A stretch of DNA of 64,000 nucleotides from Thalassotalea sp. Sam97 (GCF_041379765.1 NZ_CP166919.1:1736001-1800000); one strand, 5' to 3'. Positions 1 through 10,110 are shown, counted from the first letter of the stretch. Made by a program: numbers and translations. Notes: generated from the letters alone by a model not told the origin.

Positions 1-1622
1 ACATAACCTGGTGGTGCACCAATTAAACGTGATACCGCGTGTTTTTCCATGTACTCCGACATATCAAATCGCAGTAGTTCGATCCCCATTTGCTTGGCTA
101 ACTGCTTTGTTACTTCGGTTTTACCAACACCAGTTGGCCCAGAGAATAAAAACGAGCCTATCGGCTTGTCTTCCTGACCTAAACCTGCGCGGTTTAAGCG
201 GATCACCGAAGTTAAACCATCGATTGCTTCGTTTTGACCGAAAACCACCATTTTTAAATTGCGATCGATGTTCATCAAATTATCTTTCTCAGTCGACGAT
301 ACCGATTTTTCCGGAATTCGAGCAATGTGCGCAACAACGGTTTCAATGTCGGTAACATCAATATCTCGTTTGCGTTTATCTGCCGCGAGTAATTGTTGTT
401 TCGCGCCCGCTTCATCGATAACATCAATAGCTTTATCAGGTAAAAAACGATCGTTAATATATTTACTCGACAACTCAGCAGCCGCTCGTAATGCACTGTT
501 GCTGTATTTCACACCGTGGTGCTGTTCATACTTTTCTTTCAAACCTTGCAAGATCTTTGTGGTCTCATCGATACTCGGTTCCACCACATCAATCTTTTGA
601 AAACGACGCGCTAAAGCACGATCTTTCTCAAAAATACTGGCAAATTCTTGATACGTCGTCGAGCCCATACAGCGCAACTTACCTGATGATAGCAATGGTT
701 TGATTAGATTTGACGCGTCCATCATGCCACCTGATGCAGCGCCTGCACCAATGATGGTATGGATTTCATCGATGAACAGAATCGCGTGCTTATCTTTTTC
801 CAATTCTTTTAACAACGATTTGAATCGTTTTTCAAAATCGCCTCGGTATTTGGTGCCTGCTAATAAGGCCCCCATATCGAGAGAGTAAATGGTAGCGTCG
901 CTTAACACTTCCGGCGCCTTACCTTCAACAATTTGTTTGGCTAGCCCTTCGGCAATGGCTGTTTTACCAACACCAGCCTCACCAACTAATAACGGGTTGT
1001 TCTTACGCCGGCGTGACAATACCTGAACGGTGCGCTCAAGCTCTTGGGTTCGACCAATCATGGGATCGATTTCGCCATTTTTTGCTAAAACGTTTAGGTT
1101 CGACGCATAGGTTTCGATGCTTTTCGCTTCTTCAGCGTTATTGGTACCTTGCTGCTCAATAGCCGATACCGGATCATCTGATGGTGTGTTTTTGGAAATG
1201 CCGTGAGAAATATAATTAACGATATCAAGTCGAGTGATACTCGACTTTTTCAGAAAGTAAGCTGCTTGAGATTCTTGTTCGGAAAAAATCGCCACCAGTA
1301 CATTAGCGCCGTTTACTTCCGATTTGCCAGATGACTGCACATGAAATACGGCACGTTGTAGCACACGCTGAAAGCCAAGCGTTGGTTGTGTCTCGCGCTC
1401 TTCGTCACCAGCTGGGATCACGGGGGTTGTCTCACTGATAAAGTTAAGCAATTCCGTTTTTAGCTTCGAAATATCGCCACCACATGCATCTATGGCTTCA
1501 ACAGCCTCGGGGTTTTCCAGCAACGCCAACAACAAATGCTCCACCGTCATAAATTCATGACGTGAATCCTTTGCTTGACGAAACGCTAAATTCAGCGATA
1601 TTTCTAAATCTTTATTCAACAT
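1..1622 (-). CDS. clpA: ATP-dependent Clp protease ATPase subunit ClpA (partial, C-terminus outside window)
   Basis: AAA+ unfoldase that feeds substrates, including those delivered by the adaptor ClpS, into the ClpP peptidase in the cytoplasm. Reading the minus strand from the ATG at 1622 gives a ClpN repeat domain (begins MLNKDLEISLNLAFRQ), a first AAA+ module with Walker A (GEAGVGKT, near 990-960) and Walker B (LFIDEIHTI, near 785-760), and a second module with Walker A (GPTGVGKTE, near 150-115). About 540 codons are present. The frame is still open at base 1, so roughly the last 200 residues lie outside. It lies about 100 bp downstream of clpS, the usual arrangement. Identity is certain; only the end is missing. 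Confidence 0.97.
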   Translation of the reverse strand, partial: MLNKDLEISLNLAFRQAKDSRHEFMTVEHLLLALLENPEAVEAIDACGGDISKLKTELLNFISETTPVIPAGDEERETQPTLGFQRVLQRAVFHVQSSGKSEVNGANVLVAIFSEQESQAAYFLKKSSITRLDIVNYISHGISKNTPSDDPVSAIEQQGTNNAEEAKSIETYASNLNVLAKNGEIDPMIGRTQELERTVQVLSRRRKNNPLLVGEAGVGKTAIAEGLAKQIVEGKAPEVLSDATIYSLDMGALLAGTKYRGDFEKRFKSLLKELEKDKHAILFIDEIHTIIGAGAASGGMMDASNLIKPLLSSGKLRCMGSTTYQEFASIFEKDRALARRFQKIDVVEPSIDETTKILQGLKEKYEQHHGVKYSNSALRAAAELSSKYINDRFLPDKAIDVIDEAGAKQQLLAADKRKRDIDVTDIETVVAHIARIPEKSVSSTEKDNLMNIDRNLKMVVFGQNEAIDGLTSVIRLNRAGLGQEDKPIGSFLFSGPTGVGKTEVTKQLAKQMGIELLRFDMSEYMEKHAVSRLIGAPPGY

Positions 1623-1722
1623 AGGCGTACTCCTGATACTACCAACCTGTAATAAACATTCCTTTGTCACACGCGCATTTTGCTGCTGTGCTTGAAATGT
1701 TGTTACATCCTATCATTTGACG

Positions 1723-2043
1723 TTATACCTTTTCCATCGTACACATTAACGGGTGCTGGTGCTCTCGTGCATAACCTGCAACTTGATCCACCTTAGTTTC
1801 CGCAACATCGGCAGTAAAAATGCCACAACTTGCTTTACCCTTATAATGTATTGTAAGCATGATTTGTGTGGCTTGATCACTATCCATGTTAAAAAATCGT
1901 GTCAAAACATCTACAACAAAGTCCATTGGCGTGTAATCGTCGTTCAACAAAATTACTCGGTACATCGATGGACGCTTTATATCTTGCTGTTCATCTTCCA
2001 GTAATTGTTGATCTGTGCCAATGTCTTCTTTGACCTTTCCCAT
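1723..2043 (-). CDS. clpS: ATP-dependent Clp protease adaptor ClpS
   Basis: N-end-rule adaptor that binds ClpA and hands over proteins with destabilising N-terminal residues. The 106-residue length is normal. After a flexible acidic N-terminal tail comes the core with the conserved NDDYTPMDFV segment (near residues 34-43), which forms part of the N-degron pocket, and the HYKGKA region. It lies directly upstream of clpA on the same strand and divergent from cspD, the same layout as in Escherichia coli. Confidence 0.96.
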   Translation of the reverse strand: MGKVKEDIGTDQQLLEDEQQDIKRPSMYRVILLNDDYTPMDFVVDVLTRFFNMDSDQATQIMLTIHYKGKASCGIFTADVAETKVDQVAGYAREHQHPLMCTMEKV

Positions 2044-2308
2044 ACTTTACTATAGCCCTATGTTTCGCTTATGGAGAACAGTTTTTTCAAAAATTATTAA
2101 AAAAAACCAATAATTTATCTTGACTAATTACACAGATTATCTAAATTTTTACATATGGCTACTTTTTAGCCATAACTTGTGGATTTCACTGCGAATATCA
2201 CAAGAACGATCTATACAGCGCTCGTTGCCGTCTCACGTTGGCAATTATACGCTAGCCAGATCGTAAATCATAACAAAATACCAAATGGGAAAGAAGGAAG
2301 TTAGAAGT

Positions 2309-2521
2309 ATGGCACACGGCACAGTAAAATGGTTTAACAATGCCAAAGGGTTCGGTTTTATTCGTCCGGAGGACGGTGGCGAGGACATTTTTGCTCACTA
2401 CTCGACGATTCAAATGGACGGATACAGAACGCTTAAGGCAGGACAACCTGTCGATTACGAATTAAACCATGGTCCAAAAGGCCAACATGCAGCAAGTATT
2501 ACTCCTGTTGAAAATGAGTAA
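2309..2521 (+). CDS. cspD: Cold-shock-domain protein CspD
   Basis: Small single-stranded nucleic-acid-binding protein of the cold-shock family. In E. coli CspD is induced by starvation and inhibits replication. The 70-residue product has the RNP1-like KGFGFI and RNP2-like DIFAHY motifs. The frame could open at 2285, but the AAGGAAG ribosome site at 2294-2300 is spaced for the ATG at 2309, and MAHGTVKWF is the family N-terminus. The assignment as CspD rather than another Csp rests mainly on its place divergent from clpS-clpA. The 265-bp intergenic space upstream is AT-rich and must carry both divergent promoters; I could not place them with confidence. Confidence 0.92.
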   Translation: MAHGTVKWFNNAKGFGFIRPEDGGEDIFAHYSTIQMDGYRTLKAGQPVDYELNHGPKGQHAASITPVENE

Positions 2522-2533
2522 GTAACACCGATT

Positions 2534-2571
2534 GGGCAATGCAAATTAAGCGTAGCGCTTAATTTGTGCCC
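2534..2571. repeat. long stem-loop after cspD
   Basis: An 11-bp perfect inverted repeat (CAAATTAAGCG 2542-2552 with CGCTTAATTTG 2556-2566) is extended by GGCA-type outer pairing (GGGCA 2534-2538 with TGCCC 2567-2571). It starts 13 bases after the cspD stop. No U-tract follows, so it is better read as an mRNA 3'-end stabilising or processed hairpin than as a standard intrinsic terminator. Confidence 0.5.
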
Positions 2572-2783
2572 TTCCCAATAACCTTTCAGTGCGATTTTCT
2601 CGTGCAAGCATGTCTCTAACCGCTCGTCTTTTGCAAACGCTGTTTATACCACACGTTTATTTATGCCGAAAAATACCTTGTATTAACGCCTTGCGACAAC
2701 GCATGCAAATGGTGCTAGCTTAAATCGTGGTGCGTAGATATTATTTGAACTAGGACGCAGCATAACTGCTGATCATATGACAT

Positions 2784-2813
2784 AAAAAAAGCTGAGATCA
2801 GTCTCAGCTTTTT
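2784..2813. terminator. bidirectional intrinsic terminator between cspD and icd
   Basis: AAAAGCTGAGA and TCTCAGCTTTT flank a 4-base loop, with A-rich and T-rich flanks, so the hairpin can work on both strands. It lies downstream of the convergent genes cspD (+) and icd (-). The rest of 2572-2891 shows nothing recognisable. Confidence 0.8.
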
Positions 2814-2891
2814 ACCATTTCGCTACCTTTTACATAGATATCTAACAACATCGTATGTCGTCAAATATCCGCGCCAGTTGGCTAGATAGAA

Positions 2892-5120
2892 TTAAAGTGA
2901 TGCGATTGCGTCGTTAAACGTTTTACTAGGACGCATTGCCTGTGATGCTAACGCATCATTTGGCTTGTAATAGCCAGCAATATCTTTCGACTCACCTTGT
3001 GCTGAGTTCAATTCTTCAACGATGCGCGCTTCGTTTGCTGTTAATGTTTCAGCAAGTGGTGCAAAGCGTGATTTTAGCTCTGCATCAACATCTTGTGCCG
3101 CTAACTCTTGCGCCCAGTACATCGTTAGATAGAAGTGTGAACCACGGTTGTCAATTTGGCCTAACTTACGTGCCGGTGATTTGTTTTCAGCTAAGAAAGT
3201 CGCCGTTGCAGCATCCAGTGTATCTGCTAACACCTGGGCTTTTTTATTGCCATTTACATTGGCTAAATGCTCAAATGATGCAGCCAATGCTAAGAACTCA
3301 CCTAACGAATCCCAACGCAAGTAGTTTTCTTTTTCAAACTGTTGTACGTGTTTAGGTGCAGATCCGCCAGCGCCTGTTTCAAATAAACCACCACCGTTCA
3401 TTAATGGCACGATAGACAGCATTTTCGCCGACGTACCAAGTTCTAAGATTGGGAATAAATCAGTAAGGTAGTCACGTAAAACGTTACCGGTTACTGAAAT
3501 CGTATCTTCACCATTTTTCATGCGTTCTAACGAGAACATGGTTGCTTCAACTGGTGCAAGAATACGAATATCTAAACCATCCGTATCGTGATTTGGCAAG
3601 TATGCGTTTACCTTTTTGATTAACTGTGCATCGTGAGCACGCGCTTCGTTTAACCAAAATACCGCAGGCGTGTTGCTTAAGCGAGCTCGATTAACCGCTA
3701 ATTTTACCCAATCTTGAATTGGTGCATCTTTTACCTGACACATGCGCCAGATATCGCCTTGCTCAACATCGTGCTGCATTAGCACATTACCGTGCTCGTC
3801 TTCAACGCGCATAGTACCGCTTGCTGCTACTTGGAATGTTTTATCGTGTGAACCGTACTCTTCAGCTTTTTTGGCCATCAAACCAACGTTAGGGATAGTA
3901 CCCATGGTACGTGGATCAAACGCGCCGTGCTCTTTACAAAAATCAATCGTCGCTTGATACACACCGGCGTAACAACGGTCAGGAATTACAGCAACAGTGT
4001 CTTGCAATTCGTCGTTTTTATTCCACATACAACCTGATGAACGGATCATAGCAGGCATTGACGCATCAATGATCACGTCAGATGGTACATGCAAGTTGGT
4101 GATCCCTTTGTGTGAATTTACCATCGCTAAATCTGGGCGTTGCTCGTATAGCGCTGCGAAATCCGCTTCAATTTCAGCTTGTTTTTCAGCTGGCAATTCA
4201 CCAATCTTAGCAAATACATCGCCAATACCGTTGTTTACATCAACACCTAATTGTTCAAATAATTCTGCGTGTTTTTGTAAAACATCTTGATAGAAAACCG
4301 ATACACAATGACCAAAGATAATCGGATCCGATACCTTCATCATGGTTGCTTTCATGTGCAATGAAAATAGAATACCTTGTTGCTTAGCAACGTCAATTTG
4401 CTCTGCTAAGAACGCGCGAAGTTTATTCTTATTCATACAAGATGAGTCGATGATTTCGCCATCTTCTAAGGCTAAGTCTGCTTTAAGCACTGTATCGTTG
4501 CCGTTAACATCACGATGAATGATGTTCACTTTTGTCGCATTGTCAATCGTCACCGATTGCTCTGAACCAAAAAAGTCGCCCTCAGTCATGCTCGCAACGT
4601 GCGACTTTGAGTCACTTTGCCACTCACCCATTGAGTGCGGATTGTTTTTGGCGTACTGTTTTACCGAAGCCGGTGCACGGCGATCCGAGTTACCTTCACG
4701 AAGTACCGGGTTTACCGCAGAGCCAAGCACTTTTGCGTACTGTGCCTTAATTGCTGCTTGTTCGTCGTTCTTTGGCTCTTCAGGGAAATTAGGTAACGCG
4801 TAACCTTGTTGTTGCAATTCTTTAATGGCTGCTTGCAATTGTGGAATAGACGCACTGATGTTTGGCAGTTTAATGATGTTCGCTTCAGGCTGCTTTGCTA
4901 ACTCACCAAGTTCTGCAAGTGCGTCAGAGACACGTTGCTCTTCTGTTAAGTACTCAGGGAAGTGCGCTAAAATACGACCCGCTAAAGAAATATCTTTGGT
5001 TGATACATCAACACCAGCAGTCGAAGCATAGGCTTGCACGATAGGTAGAAACGAGTGAGTCGCCAGTGCTGGCGCTTCATCAGTGATGGTATAAATGATG
5101 TTAGAATGTTCCGTAGTCAT
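2892..5120 (-). CDS. icd: NADP-dependent isocitrate dehydrogenase, monomeric type
   Basis: TCA-cycle enzyme converting isocitrate to 2-oxoglutarate with NADP. The 742-residue length and sequence are those of the monomeric family (about 740 residues), not of the 415-residue dimeric E. coli enzyme. This type is well known from cold-adapted Colwellia as IDH-II. Typical segments are the N-terminal TDEAPALAT, the NSDRRAPASVK region and the ETGAGGSAPKHVQQF region. An AGGA ribosome site lies just upstream of the ATG at 5120. In many gammaproteobacteria an icd gene lies near clpA and rluE, and the position is kept here. Confidence 0.97.
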   Translation of the reverse strand: MTTEHSNIIYTITDEAPALATHSFLPIVQAYASTAGVDVSTKDISLAGRILAHFPEYLTEEQRVSDALAELGELAKQPEANIIKLPNISASIPQLQAAIKELQQQGYALPNFPEEPKNDEQAAIKAQYAKVLGSAVNPVLREGNSDRRAPASVKQYAKNNPHSMGEWQSDSKSHVASMTEGDFFGSEQSVTIDNATKVNIIHRDVNGNDTVLKADLALEDGEIIDSSCMNKNKLRAFLAEQIDVAKQQGILFSLHMKATMMKVSDPIIFGHCVSVFYQDVLQKHAELFEQLGVDVNNGIGDVFAKIGELPAEKQAEIEADFAALYEQRPDLAMVNSHKGITNLHVPSDVIIDASMPAMIRSSGCMWNKNDELQDTVAVIPDRCYAGVYQATIDFCKEHGAFDPRTMGTIPNVGLMAKKAEEYGSHDKTFQVAASGTMRVEDEHGNVLMQHDVEQGDIWRMCQVKDAPIQDWVKLAVNRARLSNTPAVFWLNEARAHDAQLIKKVNAYLPNHDTDGLDIRILAPVEATMFSLERMKNGEDTISVTGNVLRDYLTDLFPILELGTSAKMLSIVPLMNGGGLFETGAGGSAPKHVQQFEKENYLRWDSLGEFLALAASFEHLANVNGNKKAQVLADTLDAATATFLAENKSPARKLGQIDNRGSHFYLTMYWAQELAAQDVDAELKSRFAPLAETLTANEARIVEELNSAQGESKDIAGYYKPNDALASQAMRPSKTFNDAIASL

Positions 5121-5580
5121 GTGATTTCCTATTTGTTCTAGTCACCTAAACAAGTGACGGCATTCTTATAATGTCCTAAACAACATGATCCTGACAGATA
5201 ATGCCGAAGCTCTGTCGCTTAGTTGGAATCTTGTTAGTGGCGAGGCAACTATACTGTATTGATGCGACACATCAACTCGTACCAGTCACTGTTGCCACGC
5301 TTTAGCGTAACGCTAATTTTATAGTACTTTGAAGACTATACAATGAATTTAAAGAGCATTTATTCTAATTAAATCCGACCGCTAGTATATCAACATCAAT
5401 ACAATTAACCTAGTCATGTAAGTGATATACACTATTCATTCTACTTATCTTATGAATATGTCATAATGATGGCTAGTCACAATTTGCAACTGTACCTATG
5501 CTCTATTAATAATGATTATGGGCCGCCTGGTACAGCATTGATTTAAGCCACTTTAGCAAGTCACGTTGATTTCTACATTA
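5121..5580. other. intergenic region between icd and rluE
   Basis: 460 bp without a supported gene, holding the divergent control regions of icd (-) and rluE (+). A candidate rluE promoter is TTGCAA near 5484 with TAATAA 17 bp further on. A near-palindrome at 5302-5316 is listed separately. Nothing else was recognised. Confidence 0.5.
5302..5316. promoter_or_regulatory. 15-bp palindrome, possible operator upstream of icd
   Basis: TTAGCGT, one spacer base, then ACGCTAA: perfect 7-bp arms about 180 bp upstream of the icd start. The form suits a dimeric repressor site, but no known consensus was recognised and chance cannot be excluded. Confidence 0.25.
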
Positions 5581-6306
5581 ATGAATAGATCAAAACCTCA
5601 ACACAGTAATCGAAACTCGACTTCGTCTTTTCGCATCAATAAAAAACAGCCCCGTAAACCGGGACAAGGTTATGGTAGCGACACCACCAGGGCACCCAAG
5701 TCAAAACAACACGGTAAGCAAAGCGATTCAAGGCCGCCCATTACCGAACAGATTGTCGTGCTTTTTAACAAGCCGTTTGACGTACTGACTCAGTTTAGTG
5801 ACGATCAACATCGTAAAACGTTAAAAGATTTTATCGATGTTAAAGATGTCTACGCCGCTGGACGGTTAGACAAAGACTCTGAAGGCTTACTGGTGTTAAC
5901 CAACGATGGTAAGCTACAACACAAATTAGCCAACCCTAAGCACGACAAACAAAAAATCTATTGGGTTCAAGTAGAAGGTGATGTTGATGATGAGGCCATC
6001 AGTGCTCTGCAACATGGGGTTACACTCAAAGACGGCCCAACGAAACCCGCCAAAGTACAACGGATTTCTGAACCAACTATCTGGCAACGCATACCGCCAA
6101 TACGTGAGCGAAAAAATATTCCCACGACGTGGCTAGAGATCACGTTAAGTGAAGGTAGGAATCGACAAGTCAGGCGTATGACGGCCCATGTGGGCTTTCC
6201 AACTTTGCGCTTAATTAGAAAAAGTGTCGGTCATTATCAGCTGGGCGATCTGCAACCAGGACAGTATCGTATTATCCGTAAACAATTAGCCGATAAAATT
6301 CGTTGA
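5581..6306 (+). CDS. rluE: 23S rRNA pseudouridine(2457) synthase RluE
   Basis: Isomerises a uridine of 23S rRNA to pseudouridine. It belongs to the RsuA/RluB/E/F family, with the catalytic-Asp motif AGRLDKDSEGLLVL near residue 95 and the family C-terminal stretch GRNRQVRRMTAHVGFPTLRL. The frame can be opened at a TTG at 5566, but the ATG at 5581 is preferred, giving 241 residues. The N-terminal 55 residues are basic and low in complexity, a usual extension. It is followed 18 bp later by nudJ, as in E. coli. Confidence 0.93.
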   Translation: MNRSKPQHSNRNSTSSFRINKKQPRKPGQGYGSDTTRAPKSKQHGKQSDSRPPITEQIVVLFNKPFDVLTQFSDDQHRKTLKDFIDVKDVYAAGRLDKDSEGLLVLTNDGKLQHKLANPKHDKQKIYWVQVEGDVDDEAISALQHGVTLKDGPTKPAKVQRISEPTIWQRIPPIRERKNIPTTWLEITLSEGRNRQVRRMTAHVGFPTLRLIRKSVGHYQLGDLQPGQYRIIRKQLADKIR

Positions 6307-6324
6307 TAAATCAAAAGGCAGGCC

Positions 6325-6774
6325 ATGTCCCAATTTAAACCAAACGCCACTATCGCAGCCATCATTCATTGCAATAACAAGTTTTTACTTGTTGAAGAAA
6401 TTGATAATGGCAAACGCGTACTCAACCAACCTGCAGGGCATATGGAAGCCGGTGAAAGTATTGTTCAAACCTTTGAACGAGAAGTACGCGAGGAAACCGG
6501 ATTACAACTTACTGCCGATAGCTTGTCAGGCATTTACTACAATCACCGTGCTGATCTTGATATTTACTATTTGCGCTTTGCCTTTGTGGTAGAGCTCGCC
6601 GAGCAAGTTCAGGGCACACCAGAAGACAGTGATATCATCACCACGCACTGGTTAAGCTACCAAGAAATCATCGACAGAGCGGACGAAATGCGAAGTATCA
6701 TGGTTAAAAAATGCATCGATGATTACCTTACAGGGCAGCGTTATCCACTCGATATTCTAAAAAATCATTTATAG
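6325..6774 (+). CDS. nudJ: Nudix hydrolase, phosphatase NudJ
   Basis: Nudix pyrophosphohydrolase. In E. coli NudJ acts on nucleoside tri- and diphosphates and on the thiamine precursor HMP-PP. The 149-residue product has a complete Nudix box (G38, E44, R52-E53, E56-E57, G59; GHMEAGES..REVREETGL). The position between rluE and mnmA identifies it as NudJ. An AAGGCAGG-like ribosome site precedes the ATG. Confidence 0.92.
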   Translation: MSQFKPNATIAAIIHCNNKFLLVEEIDNGKRVLNQPAGHMEAGESIVQTFEREVREETGLQLTADSLSGIYYNHRADLDIYYLRFAFVVELAEQVQGTPEDSDIITTHWLSYQEIIDRADEMRSIMVKKCIDDYLTGQRYPLDILKNHL

Positions 6775-6939
6775 TGTTAACCGGTCGATTTAACATCACT
6801 TTGCGTTGTTGACGCATTAATAGGCCCATAACAAACAACTTTACGAAAATTAACATAGAAACCTAGAAAATTTAATGTCGTTTTAAGCTTTGTATGTTAA
6901 AATGCGCGCCATTTTTACTAGCCGTGGAACTATATCTCC

Positions 6940-8067
6940 TTGAACAGCGACTCAAATACAGATAACAGCCAAATTAAAGTTATCGTCGGTATGTCCGGCG
7001 GTGTTGATTCATCCGTTTCTGCCTACTTGCTTAAACAGCAAGGCTATCAGGTAGAAGGCCTTTTCATGAAAAACTGGGAAGAAGATGACGACGATGAATA
7101 CTGTGCTGCAGCAGAAGACCTAAAAGACGCGCAACTTGTTTGCGATAAGTTAGGGATTGAATTGCACACCATTAATTTCGCTGCTGAATACTGGGATAAC
7201 GTCTTTGAATATTTCCTTGAGGAATACAAAGCCGGTCGCACACCAAATCCTGACATCATGTGTAATAAGGAAATTAAGTTCAAGGCATTTTTAGAATTTG
7301 CTTGTGAAGACTTAGGCGCGGATTACATTGCGACTGGTCATTACGTGCAACGTCGTCAAAACGACAACGGCCAATATGAAATGCTACGTGGTCTGGATAA
7401 CAACAAAGACCAGAGTTACTTCTTATATACCTTAAGTCATGAGCAAGTCGCCCGCACTCTATTTCCAGTAGGTCATATTGAAAAGCCAGAAGTTCGTGCA
7501 ATCGCTGAACGTGAAGGTCTTGTGACCCACGATAAAAAGGACTCGACTGGTATTTGTTTTATTGGCGAGCGCAAGTTCCGCGATTTCTTAGGTCGTTATT
7601 TACCAGCGCAACCTGGTAAAATTGAAACGGCTGAAGGCAAAGAAGTTGGTGAACACCAAGGATTGATGTACCACACGTTAGGTCAACGCAAAGGCTTATT
7701 AATTGGTGGTATGGCGGATGCCGGTGACGAACCATGGTACGTTGTCGATAAAGACTTAAAACGTAACGTGTTAATCGTTGGCCAAGGTAAAAATCACCCA
7801 CGCTTATTCTCAACCGGATTAATCGCTTCACAGCTTCACTGGGTTGATCGTCAAGCTGTGAACATCGGCCAAAGTTTTAGCTGTACAGTAAAAACGCGCT
7901 ATCGCCAAGCCGATGTGGCGTGTACCGTAACACGCGTTGATGAACAAAACTACCGCGTAATGTTTGACCAGCCGCAAAGCTCAGTAACACCAGGTCAATC
8001 AGTGGTATTTTATCAAAATGAGGTTTGTCTTGGTGGTGGTATCATCGACACCTTGATCCGCGAATAA
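6940..8067 (+). CDS. mnmA: tRNA-specific 2-thiouridylase MnmA
   Basis: ATP-dependent enzyme that thiolates U34 in the wobble position of Glu, Gln and Lys tRNAs, taking sulfur from the TusE relay. The 375-residue product has the PP-loop GMSGGVDSSV near residues 17-26 and the two catalytic cysteines in DIMCNKEIKF (C108) and STGICFIGERKF (C206). The start is a TTG at 6940. No in-frame ATG lies before the PP-loop and the family N-terminus begins at this point, but the ribosome site is weak. Followed by hflD, the usual order. Confidence 0.96.
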   Translation: MNSDSNTDNSQIKVIVGMSGGVDSSVSAYLLKQQGYQVEGLFMKNWEEDDDDEYCAAAEDLKDAQLVCDKLGIELHTINFAAEYWDNVFEYFLEEYKAGRTPNPDIMCNKEIKFKAFLEFACEDLGADYIATGHYVQRRQNDNGQYEMLRGLDNNKDQSYFLYTLSHEQVARTLFPVGHIEKPEVRAIAEREGLVTHDKKDSTGICFIGERKFRDFLGRYLPAQPGKIETAEGKEVGEHQGLMYHTLGQRKGLLIGGMADAGDEPWYVVDKDLKRNVLIVGQGKNHPRLFSTGLIASQLHWVDRQAVNIGQSFSCTVKTRYRQADVACTVTRVDEQNYRVMFDQPQSSVTPGQSVVFYQNEVCLGGGIIDTLIRE

Positions 8068-8096
8068 ATATAAATAACAACATAAAATCGGACGCA

Positions 8097-8714
8097 ATGA
8101 GTATTGAACAACAATCGTTAACGTTTGCAGCAATATGTCAAGCTGCAGCAATGGTACAAGGTATTGCTCGTAAAAATCATTTAAATGACGAGCAGTTTGC
8201 TCTGATGCTGAACAGTATCATCAACACCTCGCCTGATAACACACTTGATGTCTATGGTGGTGACGTAGCGAACCTAACTGACGGCCTAAAACTGATTGCC
8301 AGTCAGTTAGGTGATACTAATGCGGCAAAAGACCCTGAAATCACTCGCTATATTGTCAGCATCTTAAATATTGAACGCCGCTTAGCTCGTAACAAGCGGG
8401 TGATGCAACAACTTGGTGAACGTATAGAACAGTGCCAGCGTCAGCTACAACATTATGCGATTGACTCTGATGTGATGCAAAATGCATTTGCTAGCATCTA
8501 TACCGATCTCATCAGTCCGCTTGCTCCGCCTATTCAGGTAGCGGGCGAACCAACAATTTTAAAACAACAAGGCAACCAACACCGAATTCGCGCACTGTTA
8601 CTCGCAGCAGTTCGTGCAGCGGTATTATGGCGCCAAGTTGGTGGTAAGCGACGTACCATACTATTTAGTCGCCGCAAGTTCGTCGCTGCGGCACAACAAC
8701 TCTTAAAATATTAA
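8097..8714 (+). CDS. hflD: high-frequency lysogenization protein HflD
   Basis: Conserved gammaproteobacterial protein of about 205 residues, peripheral to the inner membrane. In E. coli it affects lambda lysogeny through CII. There are no enzymatic motifs. The family signature is the helical N-terminus SLTFAAICQAAAMVQGIARK. The ATG at 8097 gives the family length. The frame extends back into mnmA but that part is not family sequence. It sits between mnmA and purB as in most relatives. Confidence 0.93.
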   Translation: MSIEQQSLTFAAICQAAAMVQGIARKNHLNDEQFALMLNSIINTSPDNTLDVYGGDVANLTDGLKLIASQLGDTNAAKDPEITRYIVSILNIERRLARNKRVMQQLGERIEQCQRQLQHYAIDSDVMQNAFASIYTDLISPLAPPIQVAGEPTILKQQGNQHRIRALLLAAVRAAVLWRQVGGKRRTILFSRRKFVAAAQQLLKY

Positions 8715-8742
8715 TATCAACCTATCATTTTTGGGATAACCT

Positions 8743-10110
8743 ATGGAACTTTCAAGTATTAGTGCAATTTCACCGGTAGACGGTCGCTATGGTAGCAAAG
8801 TTAAGGCCTTGCGCCCTATCTTCAGCGAATTCGGTCTGATCAAATACCGTGTCACAGTTGAAGTGCGCTGGTTACAAAAACTTGCTCAAACGGCTGAAAT
8901 TGCTGAAGTACCAGCTTTTTCTGACGAAGCAAATGCCGTATTAAACGCCATTGTCGAGAACTTCTCTGAACAAGACGCTGCGCGTGTTAAAGAAATTGAA
9001 GCGACCACCAATCACGATGTGAAAGCGGTTGAATATTTATTAAAAGAAAAAGTTGCTAACAACGCTGAGCTTGCTGCGGTATCTGAGTTCATTCACTTTG
9101 CTTGTACCTCGGAAGATATCAATAACCTATCTCATGCGTTAATGCTTAAAGAAGCACGCGAGCAAGTTATTTTACCCGTTATGGACGAAGTTCTAGCTGC
9201 GTTGAAAAAACTGGCACTAGAGTACCAATCAATTCCAATGATGGCACGTACTCATGGTCAGCCAGCTAGCCCTACAACCATGGGTAAAGAAATGGCCAAC
9301 GTTTACGTACGCTTATTACGTCAACGCGATCAAATCGCTAACGTTGAGCTATTAGGTAAGATCAATGGTGCAGTCGGTAACTACAACGCGCACTTATCAG
9401 CATACCCAGAAGTAAACTGGCACGAGTTCTCGGAATCATTCGTAACATCACTAGGTATTACCTGGAATGCGTTTACCACACAAATCGAGCCACACGATTA
9501 CATCGCTGAATTATTTGACGCGGTAGCGCGTTTTAATACCATATTAATCGATTTTGATCGTGATATTTGGGCATACATCGCCCTTGGTCACTTCAAACAA
9601 AAAACGGTTGCTGGTGAAATTGGTTCTTCAACCATGCCACACAAAGTTAACCCGATTGATTTTGAAAACTCAGAGGGTAACTTAGGTATCGCTAACGCCC
9701 TATTCGCTCACCTAGCGCAAAAGCTACCTGTTTCTCGCTGGCAGCGTGACCTGACTGACTCAACGGTACTTCGTAACCTAGGTGTTGGTTTTGCACACTC
9801 TTTAATTTCTTACCAAGCGACGTTGAAGGGTATTAGCAAGTTAGAAGTTAACGAGAAGTCATTAGCAACTGAGCTGGATCAAAACTGGGAACTGTTAGCT
9901 GAGCCAATTCAAACAGTAATGCGCCGTTACGGTATTGAAAAGCCATACGAGAAACTAAAAGAACTTACTCGTGGTAAACGTGTTGATGCTGACTCTATGC
10001 GTGCATTTATCGATACCCTAGATATGCCACAAGACGCTAAAGATGAGCTGAAAAAGCTAACACCTGCTAGCTACATCGGTCGTGCAATCGAGTTTATCGC
10101 TGAAATCTAA
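8743..10110 (+). CDS. purB: adenylosuccinate lyase PurB
   Basis: Acts twice in purine synthesis, cleaving SAICAR to AICAR and adenylosuccinate to AMP, releasing fumarate each time. The 455-residue product has the fumarase/aspartase signature GSSTMPHKVNP near residues 295-305 and the conserved MARTHGQPASPTTMGKE segment near 165-181. A GGGATAACCT ribosome site precedes the ATG. It is the last gene of the rluE-nudJ-mnmA-hflD-purB run. Its terminator has been split by an IS element. Confidence 0.98.
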   Translation: MELSSISAISPVDGRYGSKVKALRPIFSEFGLIKYRVTVEVRWLQKLAQTAEIAEVPAFSDEANAVLNAIVENFSEQDAARVKEIEATTNHDVKAVEYLLKEKVANNAELAAVSEFIHFACTSEDINNLSHALMLKEAREQVILPVMDEVLAALKKLALEYQSIPMMARTHGQPASPTTMGKEMANVYVRLLRQRDQIANVELLGKINGAVGNYNAHLSAYPEVNWHEFSESFVTSLGITWNAFTTQIEPHDYIAELFDAVARFNTILIDFDRDIWAYIALGHFKQKTVAGEIGSSTMPHKVNPIDFENSEGNLGIANALFAHLAQKLPVSRWQRDLTDSTVLRNLGVGFAHSLISYQATLKGISKLEVNEKSLATELDQNWELLAEPIQTVMRRYGIEKPYEKLKELTRGKRVDADSMRAFIDTLDMPQDAKDELKKLTPASYIGRAIEFIAEI